Part shown: positions 1 through 8,728 of the stretch, piece by piece | Position numbering within the stretch: position 1 is the stretch's first letter | Layout: every line of letters begins with the position of its first letter | Source of the DNA: a bacterium | GTDB lineage: Bacteria > Bacillota > Clostridia > Lachnospirales > Lachnospiraceae | Direction of reading: 5' to 3' | Length of the DNA: 55,647 bases | Assembly: GCA_030524675.1 (NCBI GenBank) | Contig: JAUNGE010000018.1 | Location: forward strand, 1-55,647 | The notes under the pieces: model-generated | Seen by the model: the letters and a program-made list of their open reading frames with translations, nothing else | Database searches by the model: none | What the model was told of the DNA's origin: nothing | Position numbers and translations under genes: made by a program

Positions 1-27
1 AACCTGTTGTTTTACAGTAAGATACAT
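1..27 (-). CDS. tnpB: TnpB (IS200/IS605 OrfB) start, partial
   Basis: Only the first nine codons lie in the window (ATG at 27, running off the left edge); they read MYLTVKQQV, which I recognise as the usual start of Clostridia IS200/IS605 OrfB/TnpB proteins. An AGGAG ribosome site lies 8 bases upstream of the ATG. TnpB is an RNA-guided nuclease that works with an omega RNA made from the right end of its element. The rest of the gene and the right end are outside the window, so completeness cannot be judged. The call rests on these nine residues plus the left end beside it. Confidence 0.6.
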
Positions 28-190
28 ACAGTTTTCTCCTTTCTATAGACTTGGATATAGGTTTTCCTGTATGTATATTGTAGCATATATTTTACTGAAA
101 AGCAAGTACTTTTAGTAAAATATATCTCTTACCATGATGCCATTCATCCCACGACCTAAAAGGTCATGGGTTTTCTGGCTGGTTAATTAT
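28..190 (-). mobile_element. Left end of IS200/IS605-type tnpB element
   Basis: On the minus strand this runs from the junction with the broken methyltransferase (about 190) to the tnpB start. It contains the subterminal hairpin CCCATGACC-TTTT-GGTCGTGGG (143-165) typical of single-strand transposases, then an A+T-rich dyad (ATTTTACT.../...AGTAAAAT, about 90-121) before tnpB. Positions 76-190 recur almost identically at 19263-19375, in a different sequence context. Both copies end at the same ATAATTAAC border, which defines the element boundary. The exact cleavage tetranucleotide was not determined. Confidence 0.7.
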
Positions 191-689
191 AAAAAATTGA
201 TTCCATTGTCCATTCCTGCAAGAAGTATCCCTGTAGGTTTCAATACGCGATAACACTCTTTCCATATCGGCTTTACTTTCTCAACATAGCAGTTGGATAC
301 GGGATGAAAAATAATATCAAAAGATTCATCTTCAAAAGGCAATTTTTTGTCATATCGCCTCTGATACACTCAATGTTGTACTGCTCTCTTTCAGCTACCA
401 TTCTTTCGCTTTTTATCTGCTCTTCCGAATAATCAAGAATCGTACCTGTTGCACCTAATGCGGCAAAAATCGGCATCTGCTGACCTCCACCGCTCGCCAA
501 CCCCAATATTCTTTTGCCCTTTAATTCTCCAAACCACTCATGTGGAACATATTTTGTAGGAGTCAGTTTCACATTCCATATTCCGTTTTTTGCAGCTTCG
601 TAAACAGAATGATCGATTGCGATTCCCCATTCCCATCCTTCTTTTACCCAACTGTCGATCGTCTTTGCATTTATATCCTGATATGACAT
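187..689 (-). pseudogene. Class I SAM-dependent methyltransferase, frameshifted and truncated
   Basis: Translation starts at ATG 689 behind GGGAGGTG and gives a methyltransferase with the SAM-binding glycine motif GLASGGGQQ and the following acidic position (ILDYSEEQ). At a run of six A (about 353-358) the frame is lost. Adding one base restores the continuation KLPFEDESFDIIFHP, the usual post-GDMT stretch of these enzymes. The restored frame then ends at a TAA made by the junction with the tnpB left end at 187-190. So the gene has two lesions: a one-base indel in a homopolymer, and loss of the C-terminal part by insertion. It may have belonged with the small membrane protein just upstream. 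The substrate is unknown. Confidence 0.75.
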
Positions 690-748
690 CAGGCACCTCC
701 CAATTCCAATGTATGACTGGCTCCACTCTCGTGTAAGATTTTTTAAAC

Positions 749-1006
749 TCAACCATCACTCTTTTTCTCCTGTTTTTTCACATTCTCTTTTTTCCGTATC
801 ATGAACTTTATAAGAACCGCTGCTGCCAAAAAAAGAATCGTGAATACGCCATACACCAAAACACTTGTATACCATGGAGCGGACTGCATCGCATACAAAT
901 CAGGATGCGACTTATAATCCCAAAATACATAGATTCCATGTCCCACAAAAACTCCAACCAGCACACCTATAAAGACATTCAAAATACGATTCAGCTTTTT
1001 TAACAT
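749..1006 (-). CDS. Small two-TM membrane protein of unknown function
   Basis: An 85-residue protein with two predicted membrane segments (about residues 8-28 and 48-68), a short polar loop between them and a lysine-rich C-terminal tail, so the tail is probably cytoplasmic. GGAGG lies 5 bases before the ATG. It stands upstream of the broken methyltransferase on the same strand with a gap of about 60 bases to that start codon, so the two were probably co-transcribed. I do not recognise a named family. Confidence 0.55.
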   Translation of the reverse strand: MLKKLNRILNVFIGVLVGVFVGHGIYVFWDYKSHPDLYAMQSAPWYTSVLVYGVFTILFLAAAVLIKFMIRKKENVKKQEKKSDG

Positions 1007-1338
1007 ACAAGCCTCCTTCCGTTTCCTTTTGTTAAGCCAATTTCAAATTTTCCCATTTTCTCCAACATCATACAAGTATTTTAGCATAGAATCCTACTCT
1101 TTCCTATCGGTTTTTATCAAAAAATACATCGCTGTGTTTGAAAAATGCCGCACTTTCTGATTTCTTTCTCATATCTTTGAATCAGACGGAATTCCGACAA
1201 ATTTTCCTGTCGTTCTTTCCGCATAAATTCCTCTTTTTGGCCTTATTTTTCGTCAAAAATAACGTTAAATGTAACATTTTTCTCCTATTTTAACAGAAAT
1301 TCGTCATATTATTTTAAGAATCTGCCCTGCAAAAAAGA

Positions 1339-1367
1339 TGTACAAACGACAAAAAAGAAGGTATAAT
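1339..1367 (+). promoter_or_regulatory. Sigma-A-type promoter for the SH3-domain gene
   Basis: TGTACA (1339-1344), a 17-base spacer and TATAAT (1362-1367) stand 31 bases before the ATG at 1399. The 1007-1398 gap is otherwise A+T-rich and holds no gene. A short dyad, AAATGT-A-ACATTT, lies at 1267-1279 and could be an operator, though nothing else supports that. Confidence 0.6.
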
Positions 1368-1398
1368 GAAATTAATAATACGCTAAAAGGAGGGTCCT

Positions 1399-2256
1399 AT
1401 GAGTAATACAGACTACAAGTCTACCTGGGAGACAGTAAACAGCAATCTTCAGGAAATTGAAAGACTTCTTGCCCAGGGAAAATACAACTCTGTCATGGTA
1501 AAATCCCGCCAGACTCTTGAATATATGGTAAGAGCCCTAGCAGACCGCGCCTGCATCGTAGACGGTGACTTATCCCAAATGATTGACGAGCTTTACAATG
1601 GCAACTGGATTAGTAAAGAAACTATGGAACACTATCATCAGCTTCGCCTGATTGGAACCAAAGCCGTCAATGAGGGATATGCCAGTGCCACAGACGCCAA
1701 CCGCTGCCACCAGATTTTGTCACAGGAGAGCCATATTTTTTCACACACGCCTCAGCGCAGACGGCAGACTGCATCCAACACACGCAGCACAGGCAGCGCA
1801 GGCACTACCAGGAGAAGAAGAAAGAAAAAAACTGGAACCGATCTTCTGGTCGCCTATGCACTCAGAGTTGTGATTCCTCTGGTTATTCTGATTTTGATTA
1901 TTTTCCTTGCAACTAGACTGGTAAAGGTATTTTCCGGCGACAAAGAATCGACGGATCCGTCTCAGTCGATTTCCACAGATGCATCCGTTCCGTCAAGTGC
2001 AGACATTTCTCTTGATACGACAGAACCATCAAGTGAGCCAGAGACTCCTCCGGCAGCGGCAGTTACTATGTACCGCGCTATCACAACTGTAAATGTACGT
2101 CCTGAGCCGAACACAGCAACAGATCGGATCGGTAAACTTTCGACCAATGACACGGTAGAGTTTGTCCGCGATTATGACGATTCCTGGGTTGTGGTAAAAT
2201 ACAATGGACAGGAAGCCTATGTTGCAAAACAATACCTGGTTCCTGTAACGGAATGA
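1399..2256 (+). CDS. Membrane-anchored DUF4145-like and SH3 domain protein
   Basis: 285 residues behind AAAGGAGG. Residues about 10-115 form a helical N-terminal part resembling DUF4145 (regular tryptophan/leucine helices, ...VKSRQTLEYMVRALAD...). Then come an Arg/Lys-rich linker (119-147), one membrane segment (about 150-172), a Ser/Thr/Pro-rich stalk (175-215) and a C-terminal bacterial SH3 domain (about 218-285) with the TTVNVRPEPN and VVVKYNGQEAYV motifs. Positive residues before the membrane segment predict a cytoplasmic N-terminus and an extracellular SH3 domain that could contact the cell wall. It probably shares a transcript with the dehydrogenase 51 bases downstream. The function is unknown. 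Confidence 0.7.
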   Translation: MSNTDYKSTWETVNSNLQEIERLLAQGKYNSVMVKSRQTLEYMVRALADRACIVDGDLSQMIDELYNGNWISKETMEHYHQLRLIGTKAVNEGYASATDANRCHQILSQESHIFSHTPQRRRQTASNTRSTGSAGTTRRRRKKKTGTDLLVAYALRVVIPLVILILIIFLATRLVKVFSGDKESTDPSQSISTDASVPSSADISLDTTEPSSEPETPPAAAVTMYRAITTVNVRPEPNTATDRIGKLSTNDTVEFVRDYDDSWVVVKYNGQEAYVAKQYLVPVTE

Positions 2257-2307
2257 TGATTGCACGGGTCACAAAATACTTTGGAGAAATTTGGAGAATC
2301 GAATCTT

Positions 2308-3273
2308 ATGCAGCCAAAACAAATTATCGTCACCATCCCAGTCAAAGAACGACATAAAGCATACCTGGAAAGCAAGGCACCAGATGCCAGATTTCTTTAT
2401 ACGAGCGCACAAAACATCACAGATGATGAGCTCGACAAAGCAAACATTATAATTGGAAATGTGCCGCCAAAACGTTTACATAGCCCTGCTGCGCTGGAAT
2501 GGATGCAGTTAAACAGCGCCGGCTCGGACAATTACTGTGCGCCTGGCGTACTCTCCCCACGCACGATTCTGACTAACGCCACCGGCGCATACGGACTCGC
2601 CATTTCTGAGTACATGCTCGCCGTGAGCCTTCAGATTCAAAATAAACTGTTTTTGTACCGCGATAACCAGCGAAATCATCTCTGGAAAGATGAGGGAGAA
2701 GTGACCTCGATTGAAGGGTCCACCACATTGGTTATCGGACTTGGAGATATCGGCGGCAGCTACGCGCGTAAGATGAAAGCACTCGGAAGCTATACCATCG
2801 GCATCCGCCGGACTGCCACTAACAAACCAGATTATCTGGACGAGTTGTACTCCATGGATTCTCTGGACGAGGTACTCCCGCGTGCAGATTTTATCGCTCT
2901 GAGTCTTCCGAATTCTCCGGCTACTTACCGAATTATCAATGAGACCCGCCTGCGTGCCATGAAAAAGACAGCGATTTTAATCAATGTGGGCCGCGGCACT
3001 GCCATTGATACGGATGCGCTGGTTCGTGTCTTGAATGACGGACATCTCGCAGGATGCGCGGTGGATGTCACAGACCCTGAACCACTTCCGCCGGACCACC
3101 CGCTCTGGGATGCCCGAAACATGGTTATCACTCCGCACAGCTCCGGATCGTACCATCTTCCGGAGACATTCGAGCGGATTGTACGGATTGCAGGCGAAAA
3201 TCTGGAAGCCTTTCTTGCCGAAAAACCGATGCGCAATGTTGTGGATTTCTCAACCGGATACAGGAAACGCTAA
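2308..3273 (+). CDS. D-2-hydroxyacid dehydrogenase (NAD-dependent)
   Basis: 321 residues from ATG 2308, preceded by GGAGAA. An earlier in-frame ATG at 2260 lacks a good ribosome site. It shows the family layout: a flavodoxin-like substrate domain, then an NAD-binding Rossmann domain with the GLGDIGG motif, the catalytic arginine in NVGRGTAID, the glutamate in the DPEPLPPDHPLW loop and the catalytic histidine in TPHSSGS. Such enzymes interconvert 2-keto and D-2-hydroxy acids; the sequence does not reveal the substrate. It lies close behind the SH3 gene and is followed by a clear terminator. Confidence 0.85.
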   Translation: MQPKQIIVTIPVKERHKAYLESKAPDARFLYTSAQNITDDELDKANIIIGNVPPKRLHSPAALEWMQLNSAGSDNYCAPGVLSPRTILTNATGAYGLAISEYMLAVSLQIQNKLFLYRDNQRNHLWKDEGEVTSIEGSTTLVIGLGDIGGSYARKMKALGSYTIGIRRTATNKPDYLDELYSMDSLDEVLPRADFIALSLPNSPATYRIINETRLRAMKKTAILINVGRGTAIDTDALVRVLNDGHLAGCAVDVTDPEPLPPDHPLWDARNMVITPHSSGSYHLPETFERIVRIAGENLEAFLAEKPMRNVVDFSTGYRKR

Positions 3274-3346
3274 AACATAAAAGCAAACATAAAAATACTA
3301 ACAAGAAAACACCAATAATCAAAATCGAATTCATATACATACCAAA

Positions 3347-3397
3347 ACAGGGAATGCCGCAATTCTATTTTTCTGCGGCGTTCCCTGTTTTTTCTTT
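3347..3397 (+). terminator. Intrinsic terminator after the dehydrogenase
   Basis: An ACAGGGAATGCCGCA arm pairs with TGCGGCGTTCCCTGT, followed by a run of T. It closes the plus-strand unit and, being nearly symmetric with A residues on its other side, can also serve the converging rpiB operon. Confidence 0.85.
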
Positions 3398-3453
3398 TCT
3401 GCTGCTTACTATTCTGTCTTTCGTGCTCTCTTATATTCTTCTTTCTTACTGTC

Positions 3454-3894
3454 TTACTTGTTCTCGATATCCATAATCATATCCACACGTCTCTGGTGTC
3501 TTCCGCCCTCAAAAGAGGCATCCAGCCAGGTCTGTGTAATCATCTTCGCCATCTCCACACCAATTACTCTTGCGCCAAATGCCAGCACATTGGAATCGTT
3601 GTGCATTCTGGAAAGTTTTGCGGTGTATGGCTCGCTGCACACGCAGGCGCGCACACCCTTCACTTTATTTGCTGCCAGGGAAATGCCGACACCGGTTCCG
3701 CAGATAGCGATACCAAGGTCCGCCTGTCCATCCACCACAGCGCGGCCCACTTTTTCCCCATAAATTGGATAATCACAGCTCACAGCCTCATCCGTTCCCA
3801 GATTCAGTACTTCGTATCCCTGCTCCTCCAGAAATTTCTGAATTTCCTGCTTCATCTCAATCGCCGTATGGTCGTTCCCGATTGCTATTTTCAT
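3454..3894 (-). CDS. rpiB: Ribose-5-phosphate isomerase B
   Basis: 146 residues, the normal size for RpiB/LacAB-family isomerases. It starts MKIAIGNDHTAIEMK and contains the family motif CGTGVGISLAANK with the catalytic cysteine region. The enzyme interconverts ribose 5-phosphate and ribulose 5-phosphate in the cytosol. It is the last gene of a minus-strand set with the lactonase-like protein and aroC, 14 bases after aroC. That suits a pentose-phosphate/shikimate supply theme. A sugar-phosphate isomerase of other specificity (for example allose or galactose 6-phosphate) cannot be excluded by eye. Confidence 0.9.
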   Translation of the reverse strand: MKIAIGNDHTAIEMKQEIQKFLEEQGYEVLNLGTDEAVSCDYPIYGEKVGRAVVDGQADLGIAICGTGVGISLAANKVKGVRACVCSEPYTAKLSRMHNDSNVLAFGARVIGVEMAKMITQTWLDASFEGGRHQRRVDMIMDIENK

Positions 3895-3908
3895 CCCATT
3901 TCCTCCGC

Positions 3909-5009
3909 TTATCTTCTATAAAATGATTTTATCAAATCCATTCTGCTTCCCATGCCCACAAGAAGCATATCAAACACCGTCAGAGCGGTCATCGCCTCCA
4001 CAACCACGACAGCTCTCGGCACAATAATCGGGTCATGGCGCCCTTTTATCACAATATCCGTCTCTTCCCCATCCACTGTCACGGTCTTCTGTTCCTTTGC
4101 AATCGAGGGGGTTGGTTTAAATGCCGCGCGCAGCACAATCTGGCTTCCATCGCTCATGCCGCCGAGAATGCCTCCGGCATGGTTGGTCGCTTTCGCTACC
4201 GCTCCATCCTTCATCCAAAATGCGTCGTTGTTTTTGGAGCCGAAGGAAGACGCCGCGGCGAATCCGTCTCCTATCTCAAAACCCTTTACAGCTCCGATGG
4301 ACATAACCGCCTTTGCCAGATTCGCATCCAACTTCTCAAATACGGTCTCACCAATGCCGACAGGCATGCCGTCAACCACGCACTCCACAATGCCGCCCAC
4401 AGAATCTGTCTCGGACATTTTTTTCTCCAAGAGCGCCTCTGCTTCCTTCGCCGCCTCGGCATCCGGCATATACAGGCGGTTTTTGTCGCGCTCTGAAAGG
4501 TCGAACCGCTCGTCCGACACGCGGATACCGCCGATTTCCTTCGCGTATGCAGTCACCGTAATCCCCATAGACGCAAGCGCCTGCGCTGCCACGGCACCCG
4601 CCGCCACTCTCCCAATCGTTTCCCTGCCAGAGGAGCGGCCGCCTCCGCGATAATCTCTGAAACCATATTTTGCATCAAACGTGTAATCCGCATGTCCTGG
4701 TCTGTAACAGGATGCAATCTGCCCATAATCTCTCGAACGCTGGTCCTGATTTCTCACAATCAGAGAAATCGGCGTTCCAGTCGTCTTTCCCTCAAACACA
4801 CCGGACAGAATCTCTACGAGGTCTCCTTCACTCCTGGCTGTCGTAAAACGGCTCTGTCCTGGTTTTCTCCTGTCAAGATATACCTGAATCACAGATTCAT
4901 CCAGAGGAATCCCCGCCGGACACCCATCAATCACAACCCCAATCGCCTTGCCGTGGGACTCTCCCCATGTGCTGATTTTAAAAATCGTTCCAAATGATGA
5001 CCCCGCCAT
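3909..5009 (-). CDS. aroC: Chorismate synthase
   Basis: 366 residues, full length. It carries the N-terminal GESHGKAIG signature, the RPGHADYTF block and GGGRSSGRET, all typical of chorismate synthase. It converts 5-enolpyruvylshikimate 3-phosphate to chorismate with reduced FMN, the last common step to aromatic amino acids and folate. The start follows the lactonase-like stop by two bases, so translation is coupled. Confidence 0.95.
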   Translation of the reverse strand: MAGSSFGTIFKISTWGESHGKAIGVVIDGCPAGIPLDESVIQVYLDRRKPGQSRFTTARSEGDLVEILSGVFEGKTTGTPISLIVRNQDQRSRDYGQIASCYRPGHADYTFDAKYGFRDYRGGGRSSGRETIGRVAAGAVAAQALASMGITVTAYAKEIGGIRVSDERFDLSERDKNRLYMPDAEAAKEAEALLEKKMSETDSVGGIVECVVDGMPVGIGETVFEKLDANLAKAVMSIGAVKGFEIGDGFAAASSFGSKNNDAFWMKDGAVAKATNHAGGILGGMSDGSQIVLRAAFKPTPSIAKEQKTVTVDGEETDIVIKGRHDPIIVPRAVVVVEAMTALTVFDMLLVGMGSRMDLIKSFYRR

Positions 5010-5011
5010 AG

Positions 5012-6064
5012 TTACCGCACCTTCACAATCACACAGCAGTTTGGCTCATTGACATGAACGGAACGATGATTCATCACAATCAGTCCCTTCTCATAATCAA
5101 TCTTAAAGAACGTAATGGTACCGCTCTCATGGTTCATGGAAGCGAGATGCTTTCCATCTGGGAAAATCGCAATGTCCTTCGGATATTCCCCGCTTATCGG
5201 CAGGCAGCAGAGCTGCGTCAGCAGTCCCGTCTCGGCATCGCGGCTGTAGATGCTGACAGAATTGTCACCTGCATTGCTGCAGAACATGTATTTCTCATCC
5301 GGCGACATGCGGATGGCACAGGCTGCAGTCAGCTGTGCATGCTTCTTTCCGGTGGTGCTGATTGTCTGAATCTTCTCAATTTTTGGAGAGCGGTCCCCTG
5401 TCTCATATGTATATACATCAATGACATTCTTCAGCTCATACATCAGGTAGATAAACTTGCCATCATTGCTAAAAATAAAATGTCTCGGAGCAGACTCCAG
5501 CTCGCAGCGGAGCGCATCCACCAACATCAGTTTTCCTTCTTTATCATCGAAGCGGTAAATCTTCACTTGGTCAATTCCCAGGTCCGCTACCATCAAAAAC
5601 TTGCCGTCCGGCGTTCTTCTGGTACAGCTCACATGAGAGCGGAACGTACGCTCTGCCACGCTTCCGAGTCCTTTGTGGAACACACCATCTGCGATAGAGC
5701 CAACGGAACCGTCCTTATTCAGATGGAGTACGGTGGCCTTGCCGTCATGATAACCGGATACAAAGATATACTTGTCGTCCTTGTCTGTAGAAAGCTGGCA
5801 CCCCCTCATGCCTTTGATATTTGCGCTGTTCAAACGGGAAAGACTGCCGTTTGGAAGAATCCGAAACGATACAATGCCTTCGTCCGCGATGGAATACAAC
5901 GTTTTTCCGCTGTTTGATGCTACGACATAGGAAGAATTATCCACTTCCATCTCACATCTTGGAATAAAATACCCATTTTCTACATCCACATCTAAAACGG
6001 TAATTCCCTTTGCCTTGCCATTGTAGGAGTAGGAACCCACGTAGGCCATATATTTCCCATTCAT
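5012..6064 (-). CDS. Beta-propeller lactonase-family protein (6-phosphogluconolactonase-like)
   Basis: 350 residues of repeated beta-propeller blades with recurring DGKF/DEKYMF turns (for example RRTPDGKFLMVADLG and MSPDEKYMFCSNAGDNS). This matches the seven-bladed YbhE/Pgl lactonase family. Members hydrolyse 6-phosphogluconolactone, though many are uncharacterised. GGAGG precedes the ATG. It heads the operon with aroC and rpiB. An oxidative pentose-phosphate role fits RpiB, but this is inference. Confidence 0.75.
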   Translation of the reverse strand: MNGKYMAYVGSYSYNGKAKGITVLDVDVENGYFIPRCEMEVDNSSYVVASNSGKTLYSIADEGIVSFRILPNGSLSRLNSANIKGMRGCQLSTDKDDKYIFVSGYHDGKATVLHLNKDGSVGSIADGVFHKGLGSVAERTFRSHVSCTRRTPDGKFLMVADLGIDQVKIYRFDDKEGKLMLVDALRCELESAPRHFIFSNDGKFIYLMYELKNVIDVYTYETGDRSPKIEKIQTISTTGKKHAQLTAACAIRMSPDEKYMFCSNAGDNSVSIYSRDAETGLLTQLCCLPISGEYPKDIAIFPDGKHLASMNHESGTITFFKIDYEKGLIVMNHRSVHVNEPNCCVIVKVR

Positions 6065-6160
6065 TGATTTTTTTACCTCCTCAAGTAATCCTGTTACAAG
6101 TTACAAACATCATAGCATATTTTCCGGAATTTGTTAATAACAAAAACAGGAAAATATAGA

Positions 6161-6195
6161 TTGACACTACAGAAAAAGTCTGTATAATAGGACTT
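6161..6195 (+). promoter_or_regulatory. Strong promoter with dyad over the -10, for the polyamine uptake operon
   Basis: Perfect TTGACA (6161-6166) and TATAAT (6183-6188) with a 16-base spacer, 78 bases before the regulator gene. AAGTC (6176-6180) and GACTT (6191-6195) form a dyad centred on the -10 box. That is where a repressor would block the polymerase, so the HTH-cupin protein just downstream may control its own operon. Confidence 0.75.
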
Positions 6196-6272
6196 GGCGT
6201 TTGTTTATTTTTACTAAACTTTTATCTTATTATTATATTGACTCATTCTATGGATTGGAGGCGAACTTTTTT

Positions 6273-6806
6273 ATGAATATCGGAGCCAAAATCAGAGAGC
6301 TGCGTATATTGAAGGGATTGACACAGGAAGAACTAGCCGACCGCGCAGAGCTGTCAAAAGGATTTATCTCCCAGCTGGAGCGTGATCTGACTTCCCCCTC
6401 CATCCAGACACTGATGGACATTCTCCAGTGCCTCGGCATCGGCATCGGAGAATTCTTTAGCGAAGCACAGGAAGAGCAGATTGTGTTTGGGAAAAACGAT
6501 TACTTTGAAAAATATGACACAGAGCTGCACAACCAAATCAGCTGGATCATTCCAAACGCCCAGAAAAATGTGATGGAGCCTATTCTCCTGACGCTGGAAG
6601 CCGGCGGTTCCACATATCCGGATACCCCGCATGAAGGCGAAGAATTCGGTTATGTCTTATCCGGCAGTCTGATTATCCACCTTGGAAGCAAGGCATACAA
6701 GGCAAAAAAAGGCGAATCTTTTTATTACACGGCTGACAAACAACATTATTTAACAAGCAAAACCGGTGCTGTCCTAATCTGGGTCAGCTCACCGCCAAGC
6801 TTTTAA
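6273..6806 (+). CDS. XRE-family regulator with C-terminal cupin (PuuR-like)
   Basis: 177 residues from ATG 6273 with GGAGG 12 bases upstream. Residues 3-60 form a helix-turn-helix of the Cro/C1 type ([27 protein letters not shown]). Residues about 105-175 form a cupin barrel ([15 protein letters not shown]). This architecture is common for regulators of polyamine genes, and the gene is directly followed by potA (28-base gap). It probably senses a polyamine or related ligand through the cupin and represses the promoter in front of it. Confidence 0.85.
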   Translation: MNIGAKIRELRILKGLTQEELADRAELSKGFISQLERDLTSPSIQTLMDILQCLGIGIGEFFSEAQEEQIVFGKNDYFEKYDTELHNQISWIIPNAQKNVMEPILLTLEAGGSTYPDTPHEGEEFGYVLSGSLIIHLGSKAYKAKKGESFYYTADKQHYLTSKTGAVLIWVSSPPSF

Positions 6807-6834
6807 CATTTTTATTTCTAAGGAGGAAATCATT

Positions 6835-7911
6835 ATGGGACAGCCACTGATTGATTTGAGAAATATCACCAAAACTTTTGACGGACAGATTGTCCTTGAC
6901 GACCTCAGCCTTGCGGTGAAGGAAAATACCTTCGTTACTCTCCTTGGGCCGAGCGGCTGCGGCAAAACGACTACACTGCGCATTATCGGCGGCTTTGAAT
7001 CACCGGATAAAGGTCAGGTTATCTTTGACGGACAGGATATCACCAAACTTCCGCCCAACCGCAGACAGCTCAACACGGTGTTTCAGAAATATGCTCTGTT
7101 TCCCCATATGAATATCGCGGAAAATATTGCTTTCGGTTTGAAAATCAAGGGAAAATCAAAATCTTATATTGATGATAAAATCAAGTATGCCTTAAAACTA
7201 GTGAATCTGGACGGATTTGAGAACCGAAGTGTGGATTCTCTAAGCGGCGGCCAGCAGCAGCGAATCGCCATCGCGAGAGCGATTGTGAATGAGCCGCGCC
7301 TCCTTCTTCTGGATGAACCGCTCGGTGCGCTGGATTTGAAGCTGCGCCAGGACATGCAGTATGAGCTGATCCGCTTAAAAAACGAGCTTGGAATTACGTT
7401 TATCTATGTCACCCATGACCAGGAAGAAGCGCTGACCATGTCGGACACGATTGTTGTCATGAATCAGGGCTATATTCAGCAGATGGGCACGCCGGAGCAG
7501 ATTTACAACGAGCCAGAAAATGCATTCGTTGCGGACTTTATCGGGGAGAGCAATATTGTGGGCGGCCTGATGCTGCACGACGAGCTGGTAGAAATTTTCG
7601 GTGCAAAGTTTGCCTGTGTGGACAAGGGTTTTGGTGTGAGACAACCGGTCGATGTCGTGATTCGTCCGGAGGATATCGACCTGGTAGAGCCGGAAGCTGG
7701 CACTCTGGTGGGTACAGTGACACATTTGATTTTCAAGGGTGTGCACTATGAGATGGAGGTGACGACACCGGACGGCTTTGAATGGCTGGTTCACAGCACA
7801 GACATGTTCCCCGTTGGCAAAAAGGTCGGTATTCATGTGGACCCGTTTGATATCCAGATCATGAATAAACCAGCTTCGGAAGATGAGGAGGCAGTGGGTG
7901 TAAATGAATAG
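6835..7911 (+). CDS. potA: Spermidine/putrescine ABC transporter ATPase PotA
   Basis: 358 residues behind AAGGAGG. Walker A GPSGCGKT at 38-45, Q-loop in [11 protein letters not shown], signature LSGGQQQR at 136-143, Walker B LLLLDEP at 156-162, and H-loop YVTHDQEEA. The C-terminal 100 residues form the TOBE regulatory domain, as in PotA/MalK-type ATPases. It energises uptake through PotB and PotC. It overlaps potB by 8 bases. Confidence 0.92.
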   Translation: MGQPLIDLRNITKTFDGQIVLDDLSLAVKENTFVTLLGPSGCGKTTTLRIIGGFESPDKGQVIFDGQDITKLPPNRRQLNTVFQKYALFPHMNIAENIAFGLKIKGKSKSYIDDKIKYALKLVNLDGFENRSVDSLSGGQQQRIAIARAIVNEPRLLLLDEPLGALDLKLRQDMQYELIRLKNELGITFIYVTHDQEEALTMSDTIVVMNQGYIQQMGTPEQIYNEPENAFVADFIGESNIVGGLMLHDELVEIFGAKFACVDKGFGVRQPVDVVIRPEDIDLVEPEAGTLVGTVTHLIFKGVHYEMEVTTPDGFEWLVHSTDMFPVGKKVGIHVDPFDIQIMNKPASEDEEAVGVNE

Positions 7912-8728
7912 ATTATTACAGAAGAAATACCTCGCCGCACCGTATGCGGTGTGGATGACAGGGTTTACAATCATTCCTCTGCTGATGATTGTCTACTATG
8001 GACTGACCGACAAAAGCGGCGCTTTCACCCTGGACAATGTGCTGGCAATCGGCACGGCAGAACATGTCAAAGCGCTCGTTTTAGCACTGGGACTCTCTTT
8101 TATCAGTACGGTCCTGTGCCTGCTGATCGCCTACCCTTTGGCGATGATTCTCAGAAACCGAAACATCGGCCAGGGAAGTTTTATGGTGTTTGTGTTCATC
8201 CTTCCCATGTGGATGAATTTTCTGCTGCGCACGCTGGCATGGCAGACCCTTCTTGAAAAGAATGGTGTCATCAATGGTATTCTGTCATTCCTGCATCTGC
8301 CGAATATCGCGATTATCAACACACCTGCGGCGATTATTCTCGGTATGGTCTACAACTTTCTGCCGTTTATGGTACTTCCGCTCTACAATGTGCTCGCAAA
8401 AATCGACAACAATGTGCTCTATGCGGCAAGAGACCTAGGTGCAGACGGACTGCAGACCTTTATTCACGTTATTTTTCCGCTAAGTATCCCTGGTGTCATC
8501 AGCGGCATCACGATGGTATTTATTCCGGCGCTAACCACGTTCGTCATCTCCAACCTGCTTGGCGGCAGCAAGATTCTTCTGATCGGAAACGTGATTGAAC
8601 AAGAATTTACCAAAGGAAGCAACTGGAACCTCGGATCGGGGCTCTCTCTGGTGCTGATGATTTTTATCTTTATCAGCATGGGACTTCTCGCAAAATACGA
8701 TAAAAATGGGGAGGGATCTACATTCTGA
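7904..8728 (+). CDS. potB: Spermidine/putrescine ABC permease PotB
   Basis: 274 residues with about six membrane segments and the EAA coupling loop ([21 protein letters not shown]) that touches PotA. Its start lies inside the potA end and its TGA overlaps the next ATG (TGATG at 8727-8730), so all four proteins are translationally coupled. Confidence 0.9.
   Translation: MNRLLQKKYLAAPYAVWMTGFTIIPLLMIVYYGLTDKSGAFTLDNVLAIGTAEHVKALVLALGLSFISTVLCLLIAYPLAMILRNRNIGQGSFMVFVFILPMWMNFLLRTLAWQTLLEKNGVINGILSFLHLPNIAIINTPAAIILGMVYNFLPFMVLPLYNVLAKIDNNVLYAARDLGADGLQTFIHVIFPLSIPGVISGITMVFIPALTTFVISNLLGGSKILLIGNVIEQEFTKGSNWNLGSGLSLVLMIFIFISMGLLAKYDKNGEGSTF

Noticed and set aside
350-360. Programmed frameshift in the methyltransferase gene
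   Set aside because: The A6 run does not form a good slippery heptamer in phase, and the gene is truncated by an insertion anyway, so a mutation is simpler.
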